A DNA stretch of 64,000 bases, taken from positions 512,001 through 576,000 of the forward strand of contig NZ_UAPU01000007.1 in NCBI RefSeq assembly GCF_900445255.1, read 5' to 3'. Below, piece by piece: positions 48,304 through 57,051 of the stretch; the stretch's first letter is position 1, and each line of letters begins with the position of its first letter. The position numbers were made by a program, and so were the translations under genes. The notes beneath the pieces are model-generated. The model had not been told where the DNA came from. It searched no databases and worked only from the letters and a program-made list of their open reading frames with translations. Source of the stretch: Anaerobiospirillum thomasii (GTDB lineage Bacteria; Pseudomonadota; Gammaproteobacteria; Enterobacterales; Succinivibrionaceae).

Positions 48304-48816
48304 TTAGTTAAGAGTACTTAATAAACTACCGCTGTTAAAGAGCAGATCATGCAGTGTAGCAAGCTCATCATCGCTTTTATCCACTGTAGCATGATAGCTC
48401 TTACCTTCTTTTATAAGGCAGAAACGGTAATTGCCATCCTCATCTGGTGAAAAGCTAAGCTCCTCAAAGCGTGAGGCCGCATTGAGCTTAACCTTAGGGC
48501 CGTCAACATGCAGTACACCAGGTGGAGCTGCATAGCCAAAATTGGAGCCTGAGCTCCATGCACTGTCGGCAAATTTAAAGCGGTATGGGGCCCAGTCCGC
48601 TCTGAGCGGGGCTACAGTACAAAAAGTATTTTCATCAATTTTATTCAATCTGTAGGCTGACATTACAGCATAATCGTTCATCTCACCGCGCAGATAGATT
48701 TCTCTGCCGTCAATACTCATACCAGGATTTAACAGATTGGAACTGCCATCATGGCTCTGACATGAACACAGCACCAGCAAAGAGGCGGCACAGGCCGCAA
48801 CAGTCATGACTTTCAC
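48304..48816 (-). CDS. Lipoprotein with a possible starch-binding-like (CBM48/pullulanase-type) domain
   Basis: The 170-residue product begins with a lipoprotein signal (lipobox VLCSC, Cys19). The segment IYLRGEMNDYAVMSAYRL (about 40-57), then YRFKFADSAW and NFGY, resembles the early-set domains fused to pullulanases and other glucan-active enzymes (LRGxMNxW...FKFADxxW). No catalytic domain is present. The start is a GTG at 48816; an ATG three codons later is possible. It lies directly before xerD, probably co-transcribed. Ligand and role are unknown. Confidence 0.65.
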   Translation of the reverse strand: MKVMTVAACAASLLVLCSCQSHDGSSNLLNPGMSIDGREIYLRGEMNDYAVMSAYRLNKIDENTFCTVAPLRADWAPYRFKFADSAWSSGSNFGYAAPPGVLHVDGPKVKLNAASRFEELSFSPDEDGNYRFCLIKEGKSYHATVDKSDDELATLHDLLFNSGSLLSTLN

Positions 48817-49237
48817 AATAAAAACCTATAGAAATTTTTTGTGTTATTTTTAATATATGGGCTTTTTATTGTACAACCTAAATTCAGACTTTAAAGCCTC
48901 TGTTACAACTTTATTTTAATAACCTGTCATATAAGATAAAAAATCAATGTCATACCTAATTTTTTTTATCCAGCGGCAGCGACCTGTGTTATATCCATCA
49001 GAGCCTTTTTGCATGTAAATATTTAAAGGATCTTTAATCTTCCTTAAGAGCATGGAAGTAATTTATTGTGCAGAGCATAAGCATAATTTACTGCCTTTTG
49101 GCTACACAAAAATTATATAGCTGCCTGCATGGCGGTATTTTTATTTTTTTTACGCTCTTTGTGGCATTTATACATGATTTTAAAATGGTATTGTTTTATT
49201 ATATAAAGAGTTTTTTGCGTAAAAAAGTTACAGGACA
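48817..49237. other. Divergent intergenic region, lipoprotein-xerD/coaE
   Basis: This AT-rich 421-bp region contains no gene that I can see. A short stem with two G-U pairs (49120-49125 with 49131-49136) is followed by a long T-rich tract and could end a small transcript, but evidence is weak. Confidence 0.4.
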
Positions 49238-49873
49238 ATGACAGTATCAAAAGATATTATAAGGCCATGGTGTATAGGTATGACTGGGGGTATTGCCTGT
49301 GGCAAATCCACAGTTGCTGCCCTGTTTGCAGAACTTGGCATTGATATTGTCGATGCAGATCTTATAGCAAGGCAGGCCGTAGCTAAAGGCTCTTTGGCCC
49401 TTGATGCCATTGCAGAGCACTTTGGCCCTGATATATTAAATGACGATGGCACCCTTGATCGCAGAAAATTAAGAAATATTGTTTTTAGTGATGACAAAAA
49501 ACTTATGGTGCTCAACTCCATTGTGCACCCTTATGTGCATAAAATGCTCATTGAGCAGATTAACAGTAAACAAAGCGTTTATGTCATTGCTGTAATTCCT
49601 CTTTTGTTTGAGCATAAGCTTAATGCCATGTTTGACAGAATACTTGTTGTAGACTGCAGTGAACAACTGCAGATACAAAGAATATGCGCACGTGACGGCT
49701 CAGGTGAGGATATTGCACATAATATACTAAAAAGACAGGTCAGCCGCGATACACGCCTAAGCTTGGCCGATGATATTATAAACACTGAAAATATCAGTGC
49801 CGATGAACTTTACAGTAAAGTGCAAAAGCTAGATTCAATCTACAGAGAGCTTGCACTTTCACAGCATAAATAA
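49238..49873 (+). CDS. coaE: Dephospho-CoA kinase
   Basis: The 211-residue enzyme completes coenzyme A synthesis. The P-loop GMTGGIACGKST (about 12-23) is followed by DADLIAR, the GLU-rich lid and IPLLFE. It begins the coaE-zapD-yacG cluster usual in gammaproteobacteria. Confidence 0.96.
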   Translation: MTVSKDIIRPWCIGMTGGIACGKSTVAALFAELGIDIVDADLIARQAVAKGSLALDAIAEHFGPDILNDDGTLDRRKLRNIVFSDDKKLMVLNSIVHPYVHKMLIEQINSKQSVYVIAVIPLLFEHKLNAMFDRILVVDCSEQLQIQRICARDGSGEDIAHNILKRQVSRDTRLSLADDIINTENISADELYSKVQKLDSIYRELALSQHK

Positions 49874-49892
49874 TTTTACAAAGCAGGTATTT

Positions 49893-50639
49893 ATGTTTGT
49901 ATACGATTTTCCTTTAAGTCCTAAGGCCAGAACTTATCTGAAGTTTGAGGCAATATTCAATCGCATTGAACAATGCCGTCAGATAAATTCAGAGGCTGAG
50001 CTTTTTTCTCTGATCCGCGGTGTAGTTGACTATATGGATCTTATAGACGGCTCGGGCGCTCTTAAAATAGAGATTGTAAAAGATCTTGAAAGACTGCATC
50101 ACAACCTTAAAATCTGGGCTGATGACCCTGAGGTTGACAGTGAGCTGGTGCAGGAGCTTTTAGCCCAGCTCAACGAGGCCCACCTGGCTCTTGACAAGTT
50201 TACAAGACAAAGAACTGTGCTGCAGGATGATCCTATTTTAGAGACCATTAAACCACGCTTTTTAACCCCATGCGGCGTCAACTGCTTTGACACCCCGCTC
50301 TTTACCTTCTGGTCAAGTCTTCCAAAAGAAGAGCAGATTAATACCATAACCAAATGGCTGCATGAACTTGACTCCATACGCATACCTGTAGCCACTATAC
50401 TCTATATGTGGCGTCTTTGTGCCGAATATCAGGTTAAACTTGCCAAAAACGGCTTTATGCAGGAGACCACCTCAAGCTGCGATCTGATTGAGATAAGATA
50501 TCCACGCTCGGTGCGCGGCTATCCTATGGTCAGCGGCTTTCAGTCAAGCGTCAACGTCCGCTTCCTGCCTTATGAAAAAGGTGCCACTGTGGGCGATATT
50601 GAATTTGAACTGGCCTATATCAAAGGAACATCAATGTGA
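49893..50639 (+). CDS. zapD: Cell-division protein ZapD
   Basis: The product of 248 residues bundles FtsZ filaments at the division ring. YDFPLSPKARTYLKFEAIF at the N terminus and the C-terminal beta-rich region with VRFLPYEKG are characteristic. The frame is open to 49851, but the ATG at 49893 gives the family start, follows coaE by 19 bp and has AGG upstream. It overlaps yacG by 4 bp (GTGA). Confidence 0.94.
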   Translation: MFVYDFPLSPKARTYLKFEAIFNRIEQCRQINSEAELFSLIRGVVDYMDLIDGSGALKIEIVKDLERLHHNLKIWADDPEVDSELVQELLAQLNEAHLALDKFTRQRTVLQDDPILETIKPRFLTPCGVNCFDTPLFTFWSSLPKEEQINTITKWLHELDSIRIPVATILYMWRLCAEYQVKLAKNGFMQETTSSCDLIEIRYPRSVRGYPMVSGFQSSVNVRFLPYEKGATVGDIEFELAYIKGTSM

Positions 50640-50923
50640 GTCTGAAAAATCTTCTGCCCGATGGAACCTATGATGAAATCATAAAAGAGAGCGGTATTGA
50701 ACCTGAACAGACACAAGGTAAGGTATTGAAAGTAGCCTGCCCTACCTGTAAAAAGGAGCTTATCTACAGCAGTGCCAATCCTTTCAGACCGTTCTGCTCA
50801 GAGCGCTGCAAGCTTATAGATCTTGGAGCCTGGGCTAATGATGAGATAAAACTCAAAGGCAAGGATGCCCTTGAGGATGAAGATGCAGATCAGATAGTAG
50901 ATCCTAATCTGCCACGACTTTGA
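50636..50923 (+). CDS. yacG: DNA gyrase inhibitor YacG
   Basis: The 95-residue zinc protein shows the CPTCKK...FCSERCK four-cysteine site (about 36-62) and LGAWANDE. YacG binds GyrB and inhibits gyrase. It is longer than the usual 65 residues because of a 30-residue N-terminal extension. Start is a GTG inside the zapD stop (ATGTGA), with AAGGA about 10 bp upstream; a start at residue 28 or later is not excluded. Confidence 0.9.
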   Translation: MSLKNLLPDGTYDEIIKESGIEPEQTQGKVLKVACPTCKKELIYSSANPFRPFCSERCKLIDLGAWANDEIKLKGKDALEDEDADQIVDPNLPRL

Positions 50924-50948
50924 TGTCACTAATTTACAGGTTTTAGCC

Positions 50949-53531
50949 TTGAACAAGTCAGTAACCAACTCAAAATATATCTACAGCGCTTTGCATGTTG
51001 CGCTTATAGCTATTCTGTCATTTAGTGCACAGAGCTTTGCAGCCTCAACCTATGTACTTAAAAATCAGACCGTAGCTGACTTTGATAAAAATGAAAAAGC
51101 CACAGCTCTTGCAAACAGCATTTATATGACTATGCAAAGACAGAGCTCCAGGCGCTTTTTATTAAATAAACATGTAGCTGACAGCTCACTGCTGCCGGCC
51201 AAACTCATGCATATTGCTGCAACCAATCCATGGCAGAGTGCCCCTTTTATGCCTATACCACAAAAGGATATGGCCTGCTATTATGGTGTACCGTCATACA
51301 AGGAGCCTGTAAAGTACGATATCAATACAGAGCCTGTCACCCTTGAGGCTGATACTGTCTATGGCGATATTGACGGCAATATTGTCTACAATGGCAATGT
51401 GCAGATAACACAGGCTGACAACGTCCTCTCAACTGACAGGACTACCTATAAATCAAAAGATCAGACTCTTGTCTCATCAGGCAATACTGTATACAATGCC
51501 GGCGCCTACACATTGCAGACCTCATCTCCTGTCAGATCAAAACTTGATGAACAGCAAACCCGCCTTTTGGATGTAAGCTATCAGCTCAACGGCTCTGTTG
51601 CCAGCGGTAAAAGCTCTCTTATAGAGCTTGATAATAAAAACTCCACACTGCATATGGAGGATCTGCGTTTTAGCACCTGTCCTGCAGGTGACAATTCCTG
51701 GACCATAGCCGCAGGCAGTGTTGATATTGACAAAAATTCAGATTTTGGCAGCGCTAAAGATGCCAAGCTCTATGTGGGAGATATTCCTGTCTTTTATTTC
51801 CCATATGTAAGCTTTCCTATAACCAGCAAGAGAAAGAGCGGTCTTTTATATCCATCAGGCTCATACTCATCACAAGATGGTATAACCTTTTCCCAGCCTA
51901 TATATTTTAATATAGCGCCAAATTATGATATGACCTTTACCCCTCAGGTTATGGGCAGACGCGGTCTGGTGCTTGAAAATGAATTGCGCTATATGCCGCT
52001 TGTGGGCAGCTATGGCGTGCTGCGTACCACCTATCTGCCAAATGATACAAGCTGGCAGCAGCGTGAGGAGACAGGCGACAGCGCCCGTTACCTTATCGAT
52101 CTGGTGCACACCTCTGAATTTTTTAAAGGCGATCTTAAGTTCAACCTTGACTATCAGCAGGTAAGATCAAAGGATTATTCATTTATTGCCGATATTGGCG
52201 GTGAGAATCTTGAGGTTACAGATGATCATTTAAAGCGCAGCTTTAAAACCACCTATGACAGAGAAAACTACAATATAAATCTTGAGGTCAGAAAATATCA
52301 GTCCCTTATTCCTGACTATATAGTCTCCTCCCGCCCATTTTCACTGATGCCGCGAGTTGAGGGTGAGTTTGCCTCTGTCTATGGACCTTTTTTATTTAGC
52401 ACAAAAACTCAGATTACACGCTTTGAGTCATCCTCAGGCTCTGACTATCATAACTTTGATGCAAGCCGTATCCATGTCGAGCCTGCACTTGAGTATCAGA
52501 TTTTAAATACCAGAGGCACTACACTCTCTGCTGTTGGCAAATACTTCTATACTGGCTACAGACAGGATAATATTGAGGATCTGCCCCTTGATATAAGACG
52601 TCTTGGCTTTAATGAAATTGATGATAGCGTCAATCGTAATCTGTATATGCTCTCAGTGCGCGGCAAAACCACCTTTGAAAGAAAGATACTTGATCTGCGC
52701 CATACACAGACTCTTGAGCCTGAATTTGAATACCGCTATATACCGTATAAAAATCAGGACAATATAGTCAATTACGATACCACCGACAGACAGAGTGACT
52801 ACTATGCCAACTTCTCATACAGAAACTTTATGGGCATAGATCGTATTGCCGACAATAACTCAATTACAGCAGGTTTTACCACCAGAATTTTAGATCCTCA
52901 TGACAGAGAGCTCTATCGTATGTCTGTGGCTCAGACCTACAGTATTGTACCTACACGTGTGACCTTAAATCCTAATGACTCACCTAAGAAGTATCCAAGA
53001 TCACCTCTTTCTGTTAACTTCAATGCAAGTCCTATTGAACAGCTGACCATACATGGTGCCATGGCCTATACCAATGAGACCAATGAGATCTCAAACTACA
53101 ATGCCTTCTTGCAGTATCAAAGTGACAGCGGCTATATGGGTCAGATAAGCTACCGTTTTGCCAGGGAAGGCAACCGCACCTATGACAATGAAAAGAGTGT
53201 TGATCTGTCACAGGTAGGTTTACAAGGACGCATTCCACTTGGGCTTAACATGAACATGGTCATGGCTTCATACTATGATCTTGAGCAGTCAAACAATATT
53301 GATTTTAAAGTAGCGCTAAGCTATGAGCAGTGCTGCTATTCTGCAACAATTATGTATGAAGATTACACCCAGACCAACTGGGATGTACTTGAGCGCAAGA
53401 GAGACAGAGTACTGGGCGTGCAGTTTGAGCTCAAGGGACTTGGGGCCTTTAATATCAGCGGCGATGATGATCCAAAGAGTACAGATACTCATCTTATTCC
53501 ATACTTCAACCCAACAAGTCTCAACCGCTAG
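50949..53531 (+). CDS. lptD: LPS-assembly outer-membrane protein LptD
   Basis: The 860-residue protein inserts lipopolysaccharide into the outer membrane with LptE. After a signal peptide (to about 36) comes the beta-jellyroll (OstA) domain (about 128-260, EADTVYGDIDGNIVYNGNVQ-like, here split by repeats). The large barrel has the typical FYFPYVSFPI region and the late CCYS cysteine pair. The only start that keeps the signal peptide is a TTG at 50949; the next ATG codons are beyond it. It leads lptD-surA-pdxA-rsmA. Confidence 0.94.
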   Translation: MNKSVTNSKYIYSALHVALIAILSFSAQSFAASTYVLKNQTVADFDKNEKATALANSIYMTMQRQSSRRFLLNKHVADSSLLPAKLMHIAATNPWQSAPFMPIPQKDMACYYGVPSYKEPVKYDINTEPVTLEADTVYGDIDGNIVYNGNVQITQADNVLSTDRTTYKSKDQTLVSSGNTVYNAGAYTLQTSSPVRSKLDEQQTRLLDVSYQLNGSVASGKSSLIELDNKNSTLHMEDLRFSTCPAGDNSWTIAAGSVDIDKNSDFGSAKDAKLYVGDIPVFYFPYVSFPITSKRKSGLLYPSGSYSSQDGITFSQPIYFNIAPNYDMTFTPQVMGRRGLVLENELRYMPLVGSYGVLRTTYLPNDTSWQQREETGDSARYLIDLVHTSEFFKGDLKFNLDYQQVRSKDYSFIADIGGENLEVTDDHLKRSFKTTYDRENYNINLEVRKYQSLIPDYIVSSRPFSLMPRVEGEFASVYGPFLFSTKTQITRFESSSGSDYHNFDASRIHVEPALEYQILNTRGTTLSAVGKYFYTGYRQDNIEDLPLDIRRLGFNEIDDSVNRNLYMLSVRGKTTFERKILDLRHTQTLEPEFEYRYIPYKNQDNIVNYDTTDRQSDYYANFSYRNFMGIDRIADNNSITAGFTTRILDPHDRELYRMSVAQTYSIVPTRVTLNPNDSPKKYPRSPLSVNFNASPIEQLTIHGAMAYTNETNEISNYNAFLQYQSDSGYMGQISYRFAREGNRTYDNEKSVDLSQVGLQGRIPLGLNMNMVMASYYDLEQSNNIDFKVALSYEQCCYSATIMYEDYTQTNWDVLERKRDRVLGVQFELKGLGAFNISGDDDPKSTDTHLIPYFNPTSLNR

Positions 53532-53644
53532 AGCAGTATGTGAAAAAATACAGCAATTGTGCCTGTTCTTAAAAACACTGTAGTTCACAATGTAAAAAGA
53601 ATATGGCACAATTTAGACAGACAGTCACAAGGTTTTAAAAGGCT

Positions 53645-54973
53645 ATGAATAAATTTATAAAAGCAATTGCCATCTTATGTACGGTAACAGCCATGCATGC
53701 TGGTGCTCAGGAGATAACTCTTGATTCAACCGCAGCTGTTGTCAACAATGATATTATTCTTACCTCAGAGCTCAATCAGGCTACAGCTCTTGTCAAAAAG
53801 TCCTTTGCGCAAAGAGGTCAGAACATTGATGAGATCTCAGCAAGAAAGGCAGCTCTTGAAGGCCTTATTACAGATTCACTTATACTGCAGATGGCCAAAT
53901 CACAGGGTATTGATCTTACCGATCTGCAGCTTGATGAAATCCTCAATCAGAATGCCATGTCCAACAATGTAAGTGTGGATGAGTATTTAAAAAGACTGGC
54001 CCCAGGTCTTAGCGCGACACAGGCCCGTGAGCAGTTCAAACAGAGCCTTATTTTAAATGAGGTTAAAAGATCACGTGTGCGCAACCGCATTGCCATCTCC
54101 GACACTGAAGTTGATCTTCTGGCCAAAAACCTAAAAAAGGTAGGCAGTATTGAGCCGCGCTATCATATCTCACAGATTATTGTGCCACTTTCAGCCAGAG
54201 CCAGCGCCCAGAGTGCCCAGAAGGCTGAAAATACAGTAGCCCACATCAAATCAAGATTAAGAAATGGTGATGATTTTACCTCACTGGCTGCCATGTATAC
54301 ACAGGGCAATCTTGCCACTCAGGGCGGCGATCTTGGCTATATGCCAGAGTCTCAGATCCCAGCTCCCTTCCTGCCGGCTCTGCTTAAGGCCAAAGCTGGC
54401 GATGTGGTAGGACCATTTAGATCACCATATGGTCTGCATCTTATAAAACTTATTGATGTATCACACGATGCAGTAATTCCTATTAAAGAGTACGATGCAA
54501 GTCATATTCTTCTGACAACATCCATCATCTTTTCAGATGAGGCCGCCTACAATCAGTTAAATGCCCTGCGCGATAGAATTCTATCAGGAGCTGTAAGCTT
54601 TGATGTGGCCGCCTCCAAGTTTTCAGAGGATCCAGGCTCTGCCATCAAAGGTGGCAATCTGGGCTTTGCCACACCAGAGAAATACGATCCGCGCTTTGCC
54701 CGTGCCATGGTGGCCCTCAAGGAGGGTGAGATCTCCATGCCAATACAGTCATCCTTTGGCTGGCATCTTATCAAGCTCAACAAGGTCAAACTTGACAGCA
54801 GCTCTGATGAGGCCTACAAGAACAAGGCCCGCGATCTTATATACAGAAAACTTTTTGCCCAGGAGTCTATAATCTGGGAGCAGGAGCTGCGTGACTCTGC
54901 CTTTATCAAGGTACAGGATCCTGCTCTTGTAAATGCCAGAATTGATATAGATCAAGTAGCCAATGCAAAATAA
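53645..54973 (+). CDS. surA: Periplasmic chaperone and peptidyl-prolyl isomerase SurA
   Basis: The 442-residue periplasmic protein helps outer-membrane proteins reach the BAM complex. A signal peptide (to about 22) is followed by the SurA N-terminal domain (AAVVNNDIILTSELN) and two parvulin domains (about 175-280 with YHISQIIVP and QGGDLGYMPE, and about 285-385 with DASHILL and KGGNLGFATPEKYDP). Its last 11 bases overlap pdxA. Confidence 0.96.
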   Translation: MNKFIKAIAILCTVTAMHAGAQEITLDSTAAVVNNDIILTSELNQATALVKKSFAQRGQNIDEISARKAALEGLITDSLILQMAKSQGIDLTDLQLDEILNQNAMSNNVSVDEYLKRLAPGLSATQAREQFKQSLILNEVKRSRVRNRIAISDTEVDLLAKNLKKVGSIEPRYHISQIIVPLSARASAQSAQKAENTVAHIKSRLRNGDDFTSLAAMYTQGNLATQGGDLGYMPESQIPAPFLPALLKAKAGDVVGPFRSPYGLHLIKLIDVSHDAVIPIKEYDASHILLTTSIIFSDEAAYNQLNALRDRILSGAVSFDVAASKFSEDPGSAIKGGNLGFATPEKYDPRFARAMVALKEGEISMPIQSSFGWHLIKLNKVKLDSSSDEAYKNKARDLIYRKLFAQESIIWEQELRDSAFIKVQDPALVNARIDIDQVANAK

Positions 54974-56006
54974 TCTTATAGCTCTGACACCTGGTGAGCC
55001 TTCAGGTGTCGGTATAGAGCTAATCTACCATCTTGCCCAGACTGACCGTTATCAGGACATAGTTGTCATAGGCTCAAAGGCTCTGATACAAAAACGTATC
55101 ATTCAAACCTTCAGCTCAATTTTCAAAGATAAACAAAAAACACAGGATAAAAGCTTTGTCATAGCCCCTGAGGATATTGTCTATACTGACTATGCTCAAG
55201 GTTCTGACACCAAGGCAGGATACGGATGCATCAGAGTTTTAAATATTGATGCGTATGATGAGTCTGTGCCTGGTGTTTTAAATATCAAAAATGCCCCTTA
55301 TGTGCTAAACACGCTGGACAGAGCCATAGATGGATGCCTGTCAGGTGAGTTTAAAGCCCTGGTCACAGGCCCTATCAGTAAGGCTGTCATTGATGAGACA
55401 GGGTTAAAATTTACAGGGCATACAGAATATCTTATGCAAAAGAGCAAGGCTGAGCATGTGGTCATGATGCTAGGCTGCTCTACTTTAAATGTAGCCCTGG
55501 TTACCACACATCAGCCACTTGCTGACATACCATCTGCCATCAACTATGATTTAATCTATAAAACAGTAAAAATCATAGACAGTGATTTTAAGCGCTTTAT
55601 GGGGGTTAAAAAGCCGCGCATTCTAATCTCAGGTCTAAACCCTCATGCAGGTGAGGGAGGACATCTTGGCACAGAGGAGATAGATTTTATTATTCCTTGT
55701 ATCAATGATCTGCAAAAAGAAGGTATTGATATTAAAGGTCCCTATCCTGCCGATACCATGTTCTGCAGACACAATCTTGATAAATGCGATGTCTTTTTAA
55801 CCATGTATCATGATCAGGGTCTGCCTGTGCTCAAATTTGCAGGTTTTGATGATGGCTTTAATACCACCTTAGGCCTGCCTTTTATAAGAACCTCGGTTGA
55901 TCACGGCACTGCACCTGATATAGCAGGTACAGGCAGCGCAAGTCCCAACTCTCTTTTTGTGGCCATAGACAAGGCCATGGATATGATAAAACACGGATAT
56001 AATTAA
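54963..56006 (+). CDS. pdxA: 4-hydroxythreonine-4-phosphate dehydrogenase
   Basis: The 347-residue NAD-dependent enzyme belongs to the DXP-dependent pyridoxal phosphate pathway. LTPGEPSGVGIEL, VTGPISKAVI, KFTGHTEYL (metal histidine), SGLNPHAGEGGHLG and YHDQGLPVLK are diagnostic. It overlaps surA by 11 bp and touches rsmA by one base. Confidence 0.97.
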   Translation: MQNNLIALTPGEPSGVGIELIYHLAQTDRYQDIVVIGSKALIQKRIIQTFSSIFKDKQKTQDKSFVIAPEDIVYTDYAQGSDTKAGYGCIRVLNIDAYDESVPGVLNIKNAPYVLNTLDRAIDGCLSGEFKALVTGPISKAVIDETGLKFTGHTEYLMQKSKAEHVVMMLGCSTLNVALVTTHQPLADIPSAINYDLIYKTVKIIDSDFKRFMGVKKPRILISGLNPHAGEGGHLGTEEIDFIIPCINDLQKEGIDIKGPYPADTMFCRHNLDKCDVFLTMYHDQGLPVLKFAGFDDGFNTTLGLPFIRTSVDHGTAPDIAGTGSASPNSLFVAIDKAMDMIKHGYN

Positions 56007-56812
56007 TGGCACTTCCACCACCACATATGAAAGCCAAAAAAAGATTTGGCCAGAACTTCTTGATTGATGATTACATTATTGCCTCAATTGTTGATGCAAT
56101 AAACCCAAAACCAGGGCAGAGATTAATTGAAATCGGTCCAGGTCATGCCGCTATCACAAGACCTGTGCTTGACAGAGCTCATGCCCTTACAGCCATTGAA
56201 CTTGACAGAGATCTCGCCGCACTGCTGCGTGAGGATCCTTTTTTAAAAGGCCTTGAGATAATTGAGGCCGATGCATTGAAAGTTAATTTTTCACAACTGG
56301 CCAAAGACGGTCCTATCAGAGTCTTTGGCAATCTGCCTTATAATATAACCTCGCCTATTATCTTTCATCTGCTTGAGCAAAATGGCATTGAAGATATGCA
56401 CTTTATGCTGCAGCGTGAGGTCGTAGAGCGTCTGTGCTCAGGCCCTGACAGCAAGGACTATGGACGTCTTACTGTTATGGCTCAGTTTTATGCAGCTATT
56501 ATGCCTGTGCTTGAGGTACCGCCTGAGGCCTTCTCACCACGTCCAAAGGTAGTCTCTGCCGTTGTAAGATTAAAGCCATATAATCTTGATGAAAAGACGA
56601 GAGCTCTGGCTCCATTTTTAAATACAGTTGTCACCAAGGCCTTTAGCGCCAGACGAAAAACTCTGCGCAATGCCCTCTCTGGCCTTTTTGATGAACATGA
56701 GCTTAATGCACTTAATATTGATGGCACGAAAAGAGCTGAAAATCTGTCGGTTAAAACCTATGTAGAGCTGGCAAAGTATCTTTTAAACAAAGGCAAACAA
56801 AAAGCTTTTTAA
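56006..56812 (+). CDS. rsmA: 16S rRNA dimethyladenosine transferase (KsgA)
   Basis: The 268-residue methyltransferase dimethylates two adjacent adenines near the 3' end of 16S rRNA. KKRFGQNFLIDD, the SAM-binding IEIGPGHAAIT, and the target-base motif FGNLPYNITSPI are present. The start overlaps pdxA as TAATG. In E. coli apaG and apaH follow; here they are replaced by an unrelated tandem array. Confidence 0.97.
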   Translation: MALPPPHMKAKKRFGQNFLIDDYIIASIVDAINPKPGQRLIEIGPGHAAITRPVLDRAHALTAIELDRDLAALLREDPFLKGLEIIEADALKVNFSQLAKDGPIRVFGNLPYNITSPIIFHLLEQNGIEDMHFMLQREVVERLCSGPDSKDYGRLTVMAQFYAAIMPVLEVPPEAFSPRPKVVSAVVRLKPYNLDEKTRALAPFLNTVVTKAFSARRKTLRNALSGLFDEHELNALNIDGTKRAENLSVKTYVELAKYLLNKGKQKAF

Positions 56813-56819
56813 TACACAA

Positions 56820-56841
56820 GGGGCAGGATAATTCCTGCCCT
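56820..56841 (+). terminator. Hairpin after rsmA
   Basis: A stem of 7-8 bp (56820-56827 with 56834-56841) with a 6-nt loop lies just after the rsmA stop. No T tract follows, so it may be an RNA-stabilising hairpin rather than an efficient terminator. Confidence 0.5.
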
Positions 56842-57051
56842 GCCCTAGGCGCCATCTTGTGACGCACTTTTTCTTTTACCGTGGCGCGTTGCACTTTTTA
56901 TCATTCTGTGCGCCTCTATCTTTAATTGCAATAGAATCTATTTTTACTCAATCTTATCTGTGTTAATCTAAGTCTTTTAGAGTAAGATTAGATACATAAT
57001 CAATCTTTAAACAGGCACCACACATAAAACATAGAATAATAGGTCTTTATT

